This document shows, piece by piece, positions 43,813 to 52,094 of a stretch of DNA of 64,000 nucleotides. Origin of the DNA: Flavobacteriaceae bacterium UBA3591 (GTDB taxonomy: Bacteria > Bacteroidota > Bacteroidia > Flavobacteriales > Flavobacteriaceae). Each line of letters begins with the position of its first letter. The stretch's first letter is position 1. The position numbers were made by a program, and so were the translations under genes. A model generated the notes under the pieces. That model had not been told where the DNA came from, made no database searches, and saw only the letters and a list, made by a program, of their open reading frames with translations. The stretch spans positions 141,466 through 205,465 of the forward strand of contig DFMO01000003.1 of NCBI GenBank assembly GCA_002375695.1, given 5' to 3'.

Positions 43813-44538
43813 TTATTCCTTCATGAATTTTTTGATTATGGTGTTGCCATTTTCATCTTCTATGTTTAGAAAGTAGATGCCGTTTAGGAGTTGGGAAACA
43901 TCTATTGCCTTTTGGTCTTGAAGTGTTATGCTTTTTGAGCTTAACTGTTTGCCTTCTATGTTGAAGATTTTGATTTTTAGATTTTGTGTGGTGTTTTTTG
44001 CAGTTAAAAACAGTTCGTTTTTAGCGGGGTTGGGGTGGATAGCGAACTGTGAACTGTAAAAATCTTCACTGGATAAAATATTGTCGCCGTAAATGGCCTT
44101 GTCTCCAGTAGGCGATGTTAACAGCAAAACTTTATAACCGTTTGTGTCTGTGGTAATTGAATAGTTATAAATACTACCAAAGGGAGCGTAAAAAAAATTA
44201 AAATAAAGCCCCTCATAGTCTTCGTTCACTTGAAGAGTACACGTAATGAATGTGTTTTCTTGATAGGTAAACGAAAAAACAGGGTTAAATTCATCATAAA
44301 TTAGCAGTCCGTATATTTCATTACAAACGAAGGTAATAAACGCATCGGCACTATCGCCATTTGAAATGGCATAAAAACGAGCCTGCACGTTTTGTATCTC
44401 GGAATTACGAGGAGGTGGATAGTGCTCGCCGTTTATAATAAGGTCTTGTAAATACCAATCGACACCCGCCAATTGTGGATCTTAGGCATAAGAGATAGCG
44501 CCTATATTGAGGATTAAAATATATAATAATGTTTTCAC
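43813..44538 (-). pseudogene. small T9SS cargo gene interrupted by TAA after the signal peptide
   Basis: Read from GTG 44538, the frame gives a good signal peptide (KTLLYILILNIGAISYA), then TAA at 44482-44484, then the mature part starting DPQLAGVDWYLQDL and running open to 43813. A CAA (Q) codon changed to TAA would explain it exactly, since AQ-D is the common cleavage junction. The C-terminal 75 residues are a T9SS sorting domain (FAIHPNPAKNELFL ... QLLNGIYFLNI ... IIKKFMKE). The mature part could only be made by stop readthrough or internal initiation (TTG 44472), without its signal. Related in layout to 12517-13227. Everything else in the frame is intact, so the lesion is recent or a sequence error. 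Confidence 0.75.
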
Positions 44539-44650
44539 GGTCTATTGTTTTATAAAGTTAGTTAAATTACTAAATTATGCTACAACATTTAAATAAAAAA
44601 TGGTTTTTTCCTGTTATTCTAGGCCGATCCTAATTTTGCAAAAAAACCCG

Positions 44651-44658
44651 TACTTTTG
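44651..44658 (+). promoter_or_regulatory. predicted trhO promoter (-7 element)
   Basis: TACTTTTG, 44 bp before the ATG at 44703. Confidence 0.45.
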
Positions 44659-44702
44659 CACCATTATAAAAATCAATTCTTTTCACCTAAAAAAAGTATA
44701 GC

Positions 44703-45734
44703 ATGCAACTGTACAACAAATTAAGTGCAAAAGAGAGGGAAGCATTATTGGAACAGGCCGGCGAGGAACGGCTTACCCTTTCTTTTTATCAGTACGCCAA
44801 GATTGGCAATCCACATCTTTTCCGTAACCATCTTTTTGTAGCCTGGCACGAGCAGGACGTTTTGGGCCGAATTTACGTAGCCCACGAAGGCATCAATGCC
44901 CAACTATCCGTTCCGGCGAAACGTTTTAAGGAATTTAAGGAGTTTCTGGACGGTATTTATTTTCTGAAAGATGTGCGTTTGAACATTGCCATTGAACAGG
45001 ATTTAAAATCATTCCTAAAACTAAAAGTAAAAGTTCGCAAAAAAATAGTTGCCGATGGATTGAAAGATGAAACCTTCGACGTTACGAACAAAGGCATTCA
45101 CGTAGATGCGCAAAAATTCAACGAACTTATTGAAGACCCCGATGTGGTTTTGGTAGATATGCGAAACCATTACGAAAGCGAAATAGGCCATTTTAAAAAT
45201 GCCGTAACTCCCGATGTGGACACGTTTCGCGATTCATTGGATATTATTGAAGAAGATTTAAAAGACCACAAAGAAGACAAAAAACTGGTTATGTACTGTA
45301 CAGGCGGAATTCGTTGCGAAAAGGCCAGTGCTTACTATAAACACAAGGGTTTTAAAAATGTGTTTCAGCTGGAAGGTGGTATTATTGAATACGCCCGCCA
45401 AGTAGAAAATCTGGGATTGGAAAATAAATTTATTGGTAAAAATTTTGTTTTTGATCATCGTCGAGGCGAAAGGATTACCGAAGATGTAATTTCAAACTGC
45501 CACCAATGTGGCGAACCCTGCGATACGCATACTAATTGCGCCAACGAGGCCTGCCACTTACTTTTTATTCAATGTCCAAAGTGCGAAGCAGCCATGGAAA
45601 ACTGTTGTAGCGAGGAGTGTATTGAAATTATTCACCTACCCGAAGAAGAACAAAAAAGACTTCGAAAAGGTATTCCAAATAGCAACAAAATCTTTAAAAA
45701 AGGACGTTCGGAGAAACTTAAATTCAAAAAATAA
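44703..45734 (+). CDS. trhO: tRNA uridine(34) hydroxylase (rhodanese-related, UPF0176)
   Basis: Oxygen-dependent 5-hydroxylation of U34 in tRNA (TrhO/YceA). An N-terminal acylphosphatase-like domain (about 25-115) precedes a rhodanese domain with the active-site cysteine C199 in MYCTGGIRCEKA. The cysteine-rich tail (CHQCGEPCDTHTNC, then CPKCEAAMENCC) looks like a zinc ribbon, normal for this family. 343 residues; it is longer than the E. coli protein only by this tail region. Confidence 0.92.
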   Translation: MQLYNKLSAKEREALLEQAGEERLTLSFYQYAKIGNPHLFRNHLFVAWHEQDVLGRIYVAHEGINAQLSVPAKRFKEFKEFLDGIYFLKDVRLNIAIEQDLKSFLKLKVKVRKKIVADGLKDETFDVTNKGIHVDAQKFNELIEDPDVVLVDMRNHYESEIGHFKNAVTPDVDTFRDSLDIIEEDLKDHKEDKKLVMYCTGGIRCEKASAYYKHKGFKNVFQLEGGIIEYARQVENLGLENKFIGKNFVFDHRRGERITEDVISNCHQCGEPCDTHTNCANEACHLLFIQCPKCEAAMENCCSEECIEIIHLPEEEQKRLRKGIPNSNKIFKKGRSEKLKFKK

Positions 45735-45849
45735 TTCGTAATTCCGAATTCAGAATTCATAATTAATTATTGGTATCTTTACCAATCGACAATTTTGTTT
45801 AATTTTCGTCCCTTTTCAAATTGAAAAAGGGCTTTATATATAAAAAAAT

Positions 45850-47109
45850 ATGGGCTGTACCAGCTGTGCCACGGGCGCCAATGGCCAGCCAAAGGGATGC
45901 AAGAACAATGGTACTTGCGGAACCGATGGCTGTAATAAACTAACGGTGTTCGACTGGCTTTCAAATATGCAACTTCCTGCCAATATGGAACCTTTTAATG
46001 CGGTGGAAGTACGTTTTAAAAACGGAAGAAAAGAATTTTTCCAAAATCCCGAAAAACTTACCCTAAGCATTGGCGATATTGTTGCAACCGAAGCTTCACC
46101 AGGACACGATATTGGTATTATTACGCTTACCGGCGAATTGGTTCGCGTACAAATGAAGAAGAAAAAGTTGCCAGCCAAGGTTGATGCGCTACCTAAAATT
46201 TACCGTAAAGCCACACAAAAAGATATTGATATCTGGCAAAGTGTTCGCGACAAAGAAGCCGATGTACAAAAACGATCGAGACAAATCGCTATTCGTTTGG
46301 GTCTACAAATGAAGATTAGTGATGTAGAATTTCAGGGCGATGCTTCAAAAGTTATTTTTTATTACACAGCCGAAGAACGCGTAGATTTTCGCGAATTAAT
46401 TAAAGAGTTTGCCCGTACATTTAATACGCGCATAGAGATGAAACAAGTTGGTTTTCGCCAAGAAGCCGCGCGTTTGGGGGGTATTGGTAGCTGTGGCCGT
46501 GAGCTTTGTTGCTCTACTTGGTTAACAGATTTTCGTTCGGTAAATACTTCGGCAGCACGATACCAGCAACTTTCGCTAAATCCACAAAAACTTGCTGGGC
46601 AATGTGGTAAATTAAAGTGCTGCTTAAATTACGAATTAGACACCTATTTAGAAGCCTTAGAATCATTCCCGAGTACCGATGTTAAATTGCAAACAGAAAA
46701 AGGTACCGCCACCTGCCAGAAAATTGATATTTTTAAAGGTTTACTGTGGTATGCTTATGAAAAAGATTATATGAATTGGCACGAGCTTACCACCGAAAAA
46801 GCCAACGAAATAATTGAACTGAATAAAAAAGGCAAAAAGCCAATGGCCTTGGAGGAATTTATAATCGAGGCTCCAAAAGTTGAAAAAGAACCATTTAGCG
46901 ATGTCGTGGGACAAGACAGTTTAACCCGTTTTGACAAGCCTAAAAAATCCAACAAAAAACGCCGAAATAAAAGCAGAAATAAAAAGAATAAAGTAGGCGC
47001 CTCAACAACAACCCCACCGGCAAAAAATGCAAAAAACAAGACGTCGCAAAAACCGTCAAAACGAAACAATAATAAAAAAAGAAGACCTAAGCCTAAAAAG
47101 GATGAATAA
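45850..47109 (+). CDS. PSP1 domain protein (RicT-like)
   Basis: 419-residue cytoplasmic protein with a PSP1 domain (about 65-300). Cysteine clusters are prominent: CTSCATG and CKNNGTCGTDGC at the start, then GSCGRELCCSTW and GQCGKLKCCLNY. In Bacillus, RicT joins RicA/RicF in an Fe-S complex that promotes RNA maturation; by homology this protein may bind an Fe-S cluster. The last 65 residues are a basic K/N/R-rich tail that could bind RNA. Its stop overlaps the start of gldH by 8 bp. Confidence 0.88.
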   Translation: MGCTSCATGANGQPKGCKNNGTCGTDGCNKLTVFDWLSNMQLPANMEPFNAVEVRFKNGRKEFFQNPEKLTLSIGDIVATEASPGHDIGIITLTGELVRVQMKKKKLPAKVDALPKIYRKATQKDIDIWQSVRDKEADVQKRSRQIAIRLGLQMKISDVEFQGDASKVIFYYTAEERVDFRELIKEFARTFNTRIEMKQVGFRQEAARLGGIGSCGRELCCSTWLTDFRSVNTSAARYQQLSLNPQKLAGQCGKLKCCLNYELDTYLEALESFPSTDVKLQTEKGTATCQKIDIFKGLLWYAYEKDYMNWHELTTEKANEIIELNKKGKKPMALEEFIIEAPKVEKEPFSDVVGQDSLTRFDKPKKSNKKRRNKSRNKKNKVGASTTTPPAKNAKNKTSQKPSKRNNNKKRRPKPKKDE

Positions 47110-47587
47110 GCTATATTATATCATTTTTACTGCCTTATTCTTGGTTTCGTGCGAAACAAATACTGTTTTTAGCGAAGTACGGGCTCTCGATGGGCATTGG
47201 GGTGCCGATGAAGTAATTGAATTTAAATTACCCGAGTTAGACTCATTAGCCACCTACAATTTGTTTATAAACGTCAGAAATTCAAACCAATACAAATACA
47301 ACAATCTATTTTTAATAGTTTCAATGAATTTCCCACACGGAAAAACCGTTACAGATACTTTAGAGTATCGCATGGCTAATCCAGACGGCACGTGGTTGGG
47401 CCAAGGCATAGGCGACCTAAAAGACAATAAATTGTGGTATAAAGAGCGGGTTAAATTTATTGAAGAAGGTACATACACCGTCGATATTATGCAAGCTATG
47501 CGCAATAACGGCGAAGTAGAAGGCGTTTCAAAACTCGAAGGCATAACCGATGTAGGCTTTAGCATTGAAAATGCTACCAAACAGTAA
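47102..47587 (+). CDS. gldH: gliding motility lipoprotein GldH
   Basis: 161-residue lipoprotein of the GldH family, needed for gliding in Flavobacterium johnsoniae. Signal with lipobox (IIFTALFLVSCETN, C17). The body (FSEVRALDGHWGADEVIEF, and LDSLATYNLFINVRNSNQY) is typical. I chose ATG 47102, which gives the lipoprotein signal directly; the reading from 47027 would hide it. It overlaps the ricT-like gene by 8 bp and precedes the PBP gene by 5 bp, an order I recall from other flavobacteria. Confidence 0.92.
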   Translation: MNKLYYIIFTALFLVSCETNTVFSEVRALDGHWGADEVIEFKLPELDSLATYNLFINVRNSNQYKYNNLFLIVSMNFPHGKTVTDTLEYRMANPDGTWLGQGIGDLKDNKLWYKERVKFIEEGTYTVDIMQAMRNNGEVEGVSKLEGITDVGFSIENATKQ

Positions 47588-47592
47588 AATTT

Positions 47593-49905
47593 ATGGCAAC
47601 AAAAAAGGCAACAAATAAAAACAAGAAAAAGAAGGACGTAACCCGTCATATAAAAACTTTTTGGAAAATTTTTCTCGGGTTTATTCTTTTAATCATCTTA
47701 TTCTTTTTAACGGCTTCATGGGGGCTTTTTGGTAGTTTGCCAGATGAAACTAGCTTAGAAAATCCGGAGAAAAACCTCGCGACCGAAATTATTTCTTCAG
47801 ACGGTAAAACTATAGGTAAGTTTTATAAAGAAAATAGAACCCCTGTACCGTATGACTCTCTGCCAGATCACTTGGTAAAAGCATTAATTGCTACCGAAGA
47901 TATTCGCTTTTACGACCATTCAGGAATCGATGCTCGCGGTACACTTCGGGCGGTAGCGTTTTTAGGTTCTCGCGGTGGTGCAAGTACCATAAGCCAACAG
48001 TTAGCTAAGTTATTTTTTACGGGGCAAAGAGCCTCAAATAAAGCCGAAAGAGTACTTCAGAAAATAAAAGAATGGATTATTGCTACTCGCTTAGAACGCC
48101 GTTATACAAAAGACGAAATTATTACAATGTACTTTAACGAGTACGACTTTCTTAACCAAGCGGTAGGCATTGAAAGTGCCGCCCATATTTATTTTGACAA
48201 ACCTCCATCGCAGCTTTCAACGGCCGAGTCGGCTATGCTTGTTGGTATGTTTAAAAACTCTTCCCTTTTTAACCCAAACCGCAGACCCGAAATGGTTCGC
48301 GATAGACGCAATGTTGTGCTTTCGCAAATGGAGAAATACAACTTTATTTCTAAAAGTGTTATGGACTCGTTACAAGCCTTACCTTTAAATTTAAAGTTTA
48401 CACCGCAAGGGCACGATGAAGGGACTGCAACATACTTTCGCGAATACGCAAGACAATTTATGGAAAATTGGATTGAAGAGCACCCAAAAACCGATGGCTC
48501 TAAATACAATATTTACGAAGACGGACTAAAAGTATATGTTACTATAGATAGCAGAATGCAACAATATGCCGAAAACGCTGTAAAAACGCATATGTCGCGT
48601 TTGCAAAAAGTTTTTGACGAACAAAACAAAAACAATAAAACAGCCCCTTTCAGAGATATTACGCAAAAAGAAACCGAAAAAATTATAGATGCCGCCATGC
48701 GAAAAAGCGACCGTTGGCGTGAAATGAAAAGACAAGGAAAAAGCGAAGAAGAAATTATAAGTAGTTTTAAAAAGAAAAGAGAAATGCGGGTCTTCTCATG
48801 GAAGGGCGAGCTAGATACTATTATGACCCCCTTAGACTCTATTCGCTACCACAAATCGTTTCTTCAAGCGGCTATGATGTCTATGACCCCGCAAACAGGA
48901 GAGGTAAAAGCCTGGGTAGGAGGAATTGATTATAAACATTATAAGTACGATATGGTTAAAAAAGGAAAACGCCAAATTGGTTCTACCTTTAAACCCTTTG
49001 TGTATGCAACAGCAATAGACCAAATGCATATGTCTCCTTGCGATACCTTGCCCAATACACTTTACACAATTCCCGCAGGAAAACATCACTTATTAGAGCC
49101 TTGGGCACCTAAAAATGCTGGTGGACGCTATGGTGGAATGGTTAATTTAAAAACTGCTTTGGCCAACTCTATTAATACCATTACCGCACGTTTAATAGAT
49201 CGTGTAGGACCCGAACCTGTGATAGATTTAGTAGAAAAAATGGGGGTAGATACCGAAAATATGCCGGCTGTACCTTCAATTGCACTGGGGACCCCAGATG
49301 TTTCTGTTTACGAAATGGTAGGCGCCTATAGTACCTTTGCCAATGAAGGAGTTTATGTAGAACCTATATTAATTCAAAGAATTGAAGATAAACACGGCAC
49401 TGTGTTATATCAAAATGTTCCTAAAACAAAAGATGTAATTAGCGATGAAACTGCCTATGTAACTGTTAGTTTAATGGAAGGGGTAACTCAGTCGGGTTCG
49501 GGTAGTAGATTGCGCGGTACTTGGCGAAGCGGTTCAACTATCTATAAAAAAGCTGTTACCGGCTATCCGTACGACTTTAAAAACCCAATTGCAGGAAAAA
49601 CCGGAACTACACAAAATAATAGCGACGGCTGGTTTATGGGAATGGTTCCAAATTTGGTGACTGGCGTATGGGTTGGTGGCGACGACCGCGCAACGCATTT
49701 TGCCTCAACTGCCTATGGCCAAGGAGCAACCATGGCATTACCTATTTGGGGTATTTATATGAAAAGCTGTTATGAAGATGAAAGTTTAGATGTTTCAACT
49801 GGTGAGTTTAAACGCCCGTCAAGCCTTTCCATTGAAACCGATTGCTCTCGTTGGCGCGAAACTAATACCGAAGTTGAAGAAATACCAGACGAATTTGACT
49901 TTTAA
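47593..49905 (+). CDS. penicillin-binding protein 1A (transglycosylase/transpeptidase)
   Basis: Bifunctional class A PBP that polymerises and cross-links peptidoglycan. A cytoplasmic lysine-rich stretch and one TM (about 23-45) precede the GT51 domain with catalytic E102 (ATEDIRFYDH) and GASTISQQLAK. The transpeptidase domain has STFK (S464-K467), SIN (526-528) and KTG (669-671). 770 residues. Co-transcribed with ricT-like and gldH genes; a terminator follows. Confidence 0.95.
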   Translation: MATKKATNKNKKKKDVTRHIKTFWKIFLGFILLIILFFLTASWGLFGSLPDETSLENPEKNLATEIISSDGKTIGKFYKENRTPVPYDSLPDHLVKALIATEDIRFYDHSGIDARGTLRAVAFLGSRGGASTISQQLAKLFFTGQRASNKAERVLQKIKEWIIATRLERRYTKDEIITMYFNEYDFLNQAVGIESAAHIYFDKPPSQLSTAESAMLVGMFKNSSLFNPNRRPEMVRDRRNVVLSQMEKYNFISKSVMDSLQALPLNLKFTPQGHDEGTATYFREYARQFMENWIEEHPKTDGSKYNIYEDGLKVYVTIDSRMQQYAENAVKTHMSRLQKVFDEQNKNNKTAPFRDITQKETEKIIDAAMRKSDRWREMKRQGKSEEEIISSFKKKREMRVFSWKGELDTIMTPLDSIRYHKSFLQAAMMSMTPQTGEVKAWVGGIDYKHYKYDMVKKGKRQIGSTFKPFVYATAIDQMHMSPCDTLPNTLYTIPAGKHHLLEPWAPKNAGGRYGGMVNLKTALANSINTITARLIDRVGPEPVIDLVEKMGVDTENMPAVPSIALGTPDVSVYEMVGAYSTFANEGVYVEPILIQRIEDKHGTVLYQNVPKTKDVISDETAYVTVSLMEGVTQSGSGSRLRGTWRSGSTIYKKAVTGYPYDFKNPIAGKTGTTQNNSDGWFMGMVPNLVTGVWVGGDDRATHFASTAYGQGATMALPIWGIYMKSCYEDESLDVSTGEFKRPSSLSIETDCSRWRETNTEVEEIPDEFDF

Positions 49906-49926
49906 ATTCACCTTTTTAAAAAACCT

Positions 49927-49962
49927 AAACCCTTTGAATTTCCAAAACTCAAAGGGTTTTTT
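49927..49962 (+). terminator. terminator after PBP1A
   Basis: 11-bp perfect stem (49927-49937 with 49949-49959, core CCCTTTGA/TCAAAGGG), 11-nt loop, T-run. Confidence 0.87.
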
Positions 49963-50001
49963 TATAGGTTGAATTTTTGTAATTTTCGGAAAATTTAAAA
50001 A

Positions 50002-50703
50002 ATGATAAATAAGACAGTTGCAAACGTACAAGAGGCCTGTGAAGGCATTGAAGACGGAATGACTTTTATGCTAGGCGGTTTTGGCCTATGTGGAATTCCC
50101 GAAAATATAATTTCAGAATTAGTTCGTCGAAATATTCAAAATGTAACTTGTATTTCTAACAATGCGGGGGTAGATGATTTCGGTCTTGGCCTATTGCTGA
50201 AAAAGCACCAAATTAAGAAGATGATTTCTTCATACGTAGGTGAAAATGCAGAGTTTGAAAGACAAATGCTTAGCGGCGAGATGGAAGTTGAATTGGTGCC
50301 ACAAGGTACTTTAGCGCAACGTTGTGAAGCCGCACGAAGCGGAATTCCGGCATTTTATACGCCCGCTGGCTATGGCACTGAAGTAGCCGAAGGTAAAGAA
50401 ACGCGAGAGTTTAACGGAAAAATGCACATCATGGAAAAAGCTTTTGAAGCCGATTTTTCATTTGTAAAAGCGTGGAAAGGCGACGAAGCAGGAAACCTCA
50501 TCTTTAAAGGGACTGCACGAAATTTTAATCCTGCAATGTGTGGCGCTGGTAAAATAACCGTAGCCGAAGTGGAAGAATTAGTTCCCGCAGGAGAATTAGA
50601 CCCAAATCAAATTCACATTCCCGGAATTTTTGTGCAACGTATTTTTAAAGGCGAGCACTACGAAAAAAGAATTGAGCAATTAACAGTGAGAAAAAGAAAC
50701 TAA
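50002..50703 (+). CDS. scoA: 3-oxoacid CoA-transferase, subunit A
   Basis: Alpha subunit of a heteromeric CoA-transferase, probably succinyl-CoA:3-ketoacid (acetoacetate activation). The glycine-rich CoA-binding motif GGFGLCGIPENII (26-38) is clear, with SNNAGVDDFGLG after it. 233 residues. Its stop overlaps the start of subunit B by 1 bp. The precise acyl partner is not provable from sequence. Confidence 0.92.
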   Translation: MINKTVANVQEACEGIEDGMTFMLGGFGLCGIPENIISELVRRNIQNVTCISNNAGVDDFGLGLLLKKHQIKKMISSYVGENAEFERQMLSGEMEVELVPQGTLAQRCEAARSGIPAFYTPAGYGTEVAEGKETREFNGKMHIMEKAFEADFSFVKAWKGDEAGNLIFKGTARNFNPAMCGAGKITVAEVEELVPAGELDPNQIHIPGIFVQRIFKGEHYEKRIEQLTVRKRN

Positions 50704-51359
50704 TGGCTTTAACAAAAGAACAAATAGCGCAACGAATTGCAAAGGAAGTAAAAGATGGGTACTACGTTAATCTAGGAATTGGAATCCCAACGCTAGTAGC
50801 CAACTTTGTACGCGACGATATAAGTGTTGAATTTCAAAGTGAGAATGGTATTTTGGGGATGGGACCATTTCCTTTTGAAGGTGAAGAAGATGCCGATTTA
50901 ATTAACGCTGGTAAACAAACTATTACAGCCCTCCCAGGTGCATCGTTTTTCGATTCGGCGATGAGTTTTGGAATGATTCGTGGGCAACACGTAGATTTAA
51001 CCATACTTGGTGCGATGGAGGTAGCCCAAAATGGCGATATAGCCAACTGGAAAATTCCCGGAAAAATGGTGAAAGGAATGGGTGGCGCGATGGATTTGGT
51101 TGCTTCGGCAGAAAATATTATTGTGGCGATGATGCATACCAATCGTGCGGGTGAGTCTAAATTACTTAAACAATGCAGCCTCCCGCTTACAGGAGTACAG
51201 TGCGTAAAAAAAATAGTTACAAACTTAGCCGTCCTTGAAATTAAGGATAATAAGTTTTACTTACTTGAACGAGCTCCTGGCGTATCGGTAGCCGAAATTG
51301 AAGCCGCAACGGCAGGAGATTTGGTTGTTGAAGGTGATATTCCAGAAATGAAATTTTAA
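50703..51359 (+). CDS. scoB: 3-oxoacid CoA-transferase, subunit B
   Basis: Beta subunit carrying the catalytic glutamate E47 in QSENGILGMG, which forms the CoA thioester. Also GIGIPTLVANF (25-35) and IVTNLAVLEI near the end. 218 residues, standard. Co-translated with scoA and followed by a strong terminator. Confidence 0.92.
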   Translation: MALTKEQIAQRIAKEVKDGYYVNLGIGIPTLVANFVRDDISVEFQSENGILGMGPFPFEGEEDADLINAGKQTITALPGASFFDSAMSFGMIRGQHVDLTILGAMEVAQNGDIANWKIPGKMVKGMGGAMDLVASAENIIVAMMHTNRAGESKLLKQCSLPLTGVQCVKKIVTNLAVLEIKDNKFYLLERAPGVSVAEIEAATAGDLVVEGDIPEMKF

Positions 51360-51381
51360 ATTCTACACATAATTTCTAACT

Positions 51382-51416
51382 AAAAAAACCCATTCAAAAA
51401 CTGAATGGGTTTTTTT
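51382..51416 (+). terminator. scoAB terminator
   Basis: 15-bp perfect stem (51382-51396 with 51402-51416, core CCCATTCA/TGAATGGG), 5-nt loop, run of T. Confidence 0.9.
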
Positions 51417-51510
51417 AGTAAAGTAGAAAAAACGTGAGAAGAAAATTATTCTTTTTAACACAAAATTCTCAATCTTAAAGCTTAAAATTTAACACCATGT
51501 TAAAAGAAAG

Positions 51511-51570
51511 TGCGTTTAATCGAAAAAATATGTATTTAATCGTTTTATATTTAGAATATTCGCATCTTTG
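51511..51570 (+). promoter_or_regulatory. upstream direct repeats and -7 element of small-RNA unit 1
   Basis: TGCGTTTAATCG (51511) and TGTATTTAATCG (51531) form a direct repeat of period 20 bp. CATCTTTG (51563-51570), one base from TAnnTTTG, follows 32 bp after the second repeat start. No TTG is present at -33, which fits an activator-dependent promoter. Confidence 0.55.
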
Positions 51571-51574
51571 AAGT

Positions 51575-51716
51575 CGCAAATCAAACCAACCAAACCTACT
51601 TTGGTCTTGATTTTTAAAATTTGAATTTCTACCTTTTTTGCCCCAAAACTGTTAATCACAGATGCAAAAATTGAAATTAATACCCGTTCTTTCTTGAGGT
51701 GAGAACGGGTTTTTTA
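51575..51716 (+). ncRNA. predicted small RNA, unit 1 of a tandem pair
   Basis: A non-coding transcript of about 140 nt is predicted from the -7 box to a terminator. Hairpin A: AAATCAAACCAA (51578-51589) with TTGGT-C-TTGATTT (51601-51613). Hairpin B: TTTTTGC (51635-51641) with GCAAAAA (51664-51670), enclosing CTGT/ACAG and a single-stranded CCCCAAAA. Terminator: ACCCGTTCT/AGAACGGGT (51682-51690 with 51702-51710), then T. Unit 2 at 51949 repeats the same plan with the highest conservation in hairpin B and the promoter. It may belong to the Rfam Flavo-1 family or be new; I cannot decide. No ORF is conserved between units. Confidence 0.6.
51682..51716 (+). terminator. terminator of small-RNA unit 1
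   Basis: 9-bp stem with core CCCGTTC/GAACGGG, 11-nt loop, T-run. Confidence 0.85.
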
Positions 51717-51883
51717 ATTTAAGATATATCGGTTTATAACATTCACTTCCAACTAAGTTTTTACTCGCCAATTAACTATCTGAAGTTTTATACAATTAAA
51801 CTCGTAATTATATTATTATAGCCTAATTATGAACAAATTGCCCAGCGACGGTAAAAAACAATTAACTAAATGTTAAAATATAG

Positions 51884-51944
51884 TGTATTTCATCGAATAA
51901 ATATGCGTTTTGTCGTTTTTTATAGTTTATATTCCTCATATTTG
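51884..51944 (+). promoter_or_regulatory. upstream direct repeats and -7 element of small-RNA unit 2
   Basis: TGTATTTCATCG (51884) and TGCGTTTTGTCG (51904), again exactly 20 bp apart, and CATATTTG (51937-51944) 33 bp after the second repeat start. Same geometry as unit 1. Confidence 0.55.
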
Positions 51945-51948
51945 AAGT

Positions 51949-52073
51949 CCCAAATCACAACAACCTATTTTAATGGTTAAGATGATTATTAGTTAGTATC
52001 TTTTTTGCCCCAAACTGTTAACCACAGATGCAAAAAATGAAAAAAACCCGTTCAAGTTTTGAACGGGTTTTTA
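51949..52073 (+). ncRNA. predicted small RNA, unit 2 of a tandem pair
   Basis: A transcript of about 125 nt. Hairpin A keeps its place but with different bases: AATCA...AACC pairs with GGTT...TGATT (about 51954-51988). Hairpin B is nearly identical to unit 1: TTTTTTGCCCC, CTGT/ACAG, GCAAAAAA (52001-52037). The terminator (AACCCGTTCAA/TTGAACGGGTT, about 52045-52069) keeps the CCCGTTC core. A diverged duplicate of unit 1, about 374 bp downstream. Confidence 0.6.
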
Positions 52074-52075
52074 CT
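52044..52075. terminator. terminator of small-RNA unit 2, also usable by the ABC gene
   Basis: 12-bp perfect stem (52044-52055 with 52059-52070), 3-nt loop, A-run before and T-run after; it lies 20 bp beyond the stop codon of the convergent ABC ATPase gene. Confidence 0.85.
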
Positions 52076-52094
52076 TTTAATACATTTACGTTCT

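Noticed and set aside
45770..45832. Palindrome TTGGTA-TCTT-TACCAA and hairpin CCCTTTTCAA/TTGAAAAAGGG before the RicT-like gene
   Set aside because: Possible promoter with operator and a weak terminator of trhO, but the T-run is poor and the box is only TATCTTTA; not enough for a firm feature.
46767..47069. Minus-strand ORF rich in F and L opposite the lysine-rich end of the RicT-like gene
   Set aside because: A hydrophobic-looking shadow of AAA/AAG codons on the other strand; no start context or homology.
47027..47101. Upstream ATG for gldH at 47027
   Set aside because: It would add 25 lysine-rich residues in front of the lipoprotein signal; ATG 47102 gives a proper lipobox.
51662..51700. 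Short ORF starting MQK(L/M)K within both small-RNA units (ATGCAAAAA)
   Set aside because: The ATG lies in the conserved arm of hairpin B. In unit 1 it ends after eleven codons; in unit 2 it continues through the terminator with unrelated sequence, so the peptide is not conserved.
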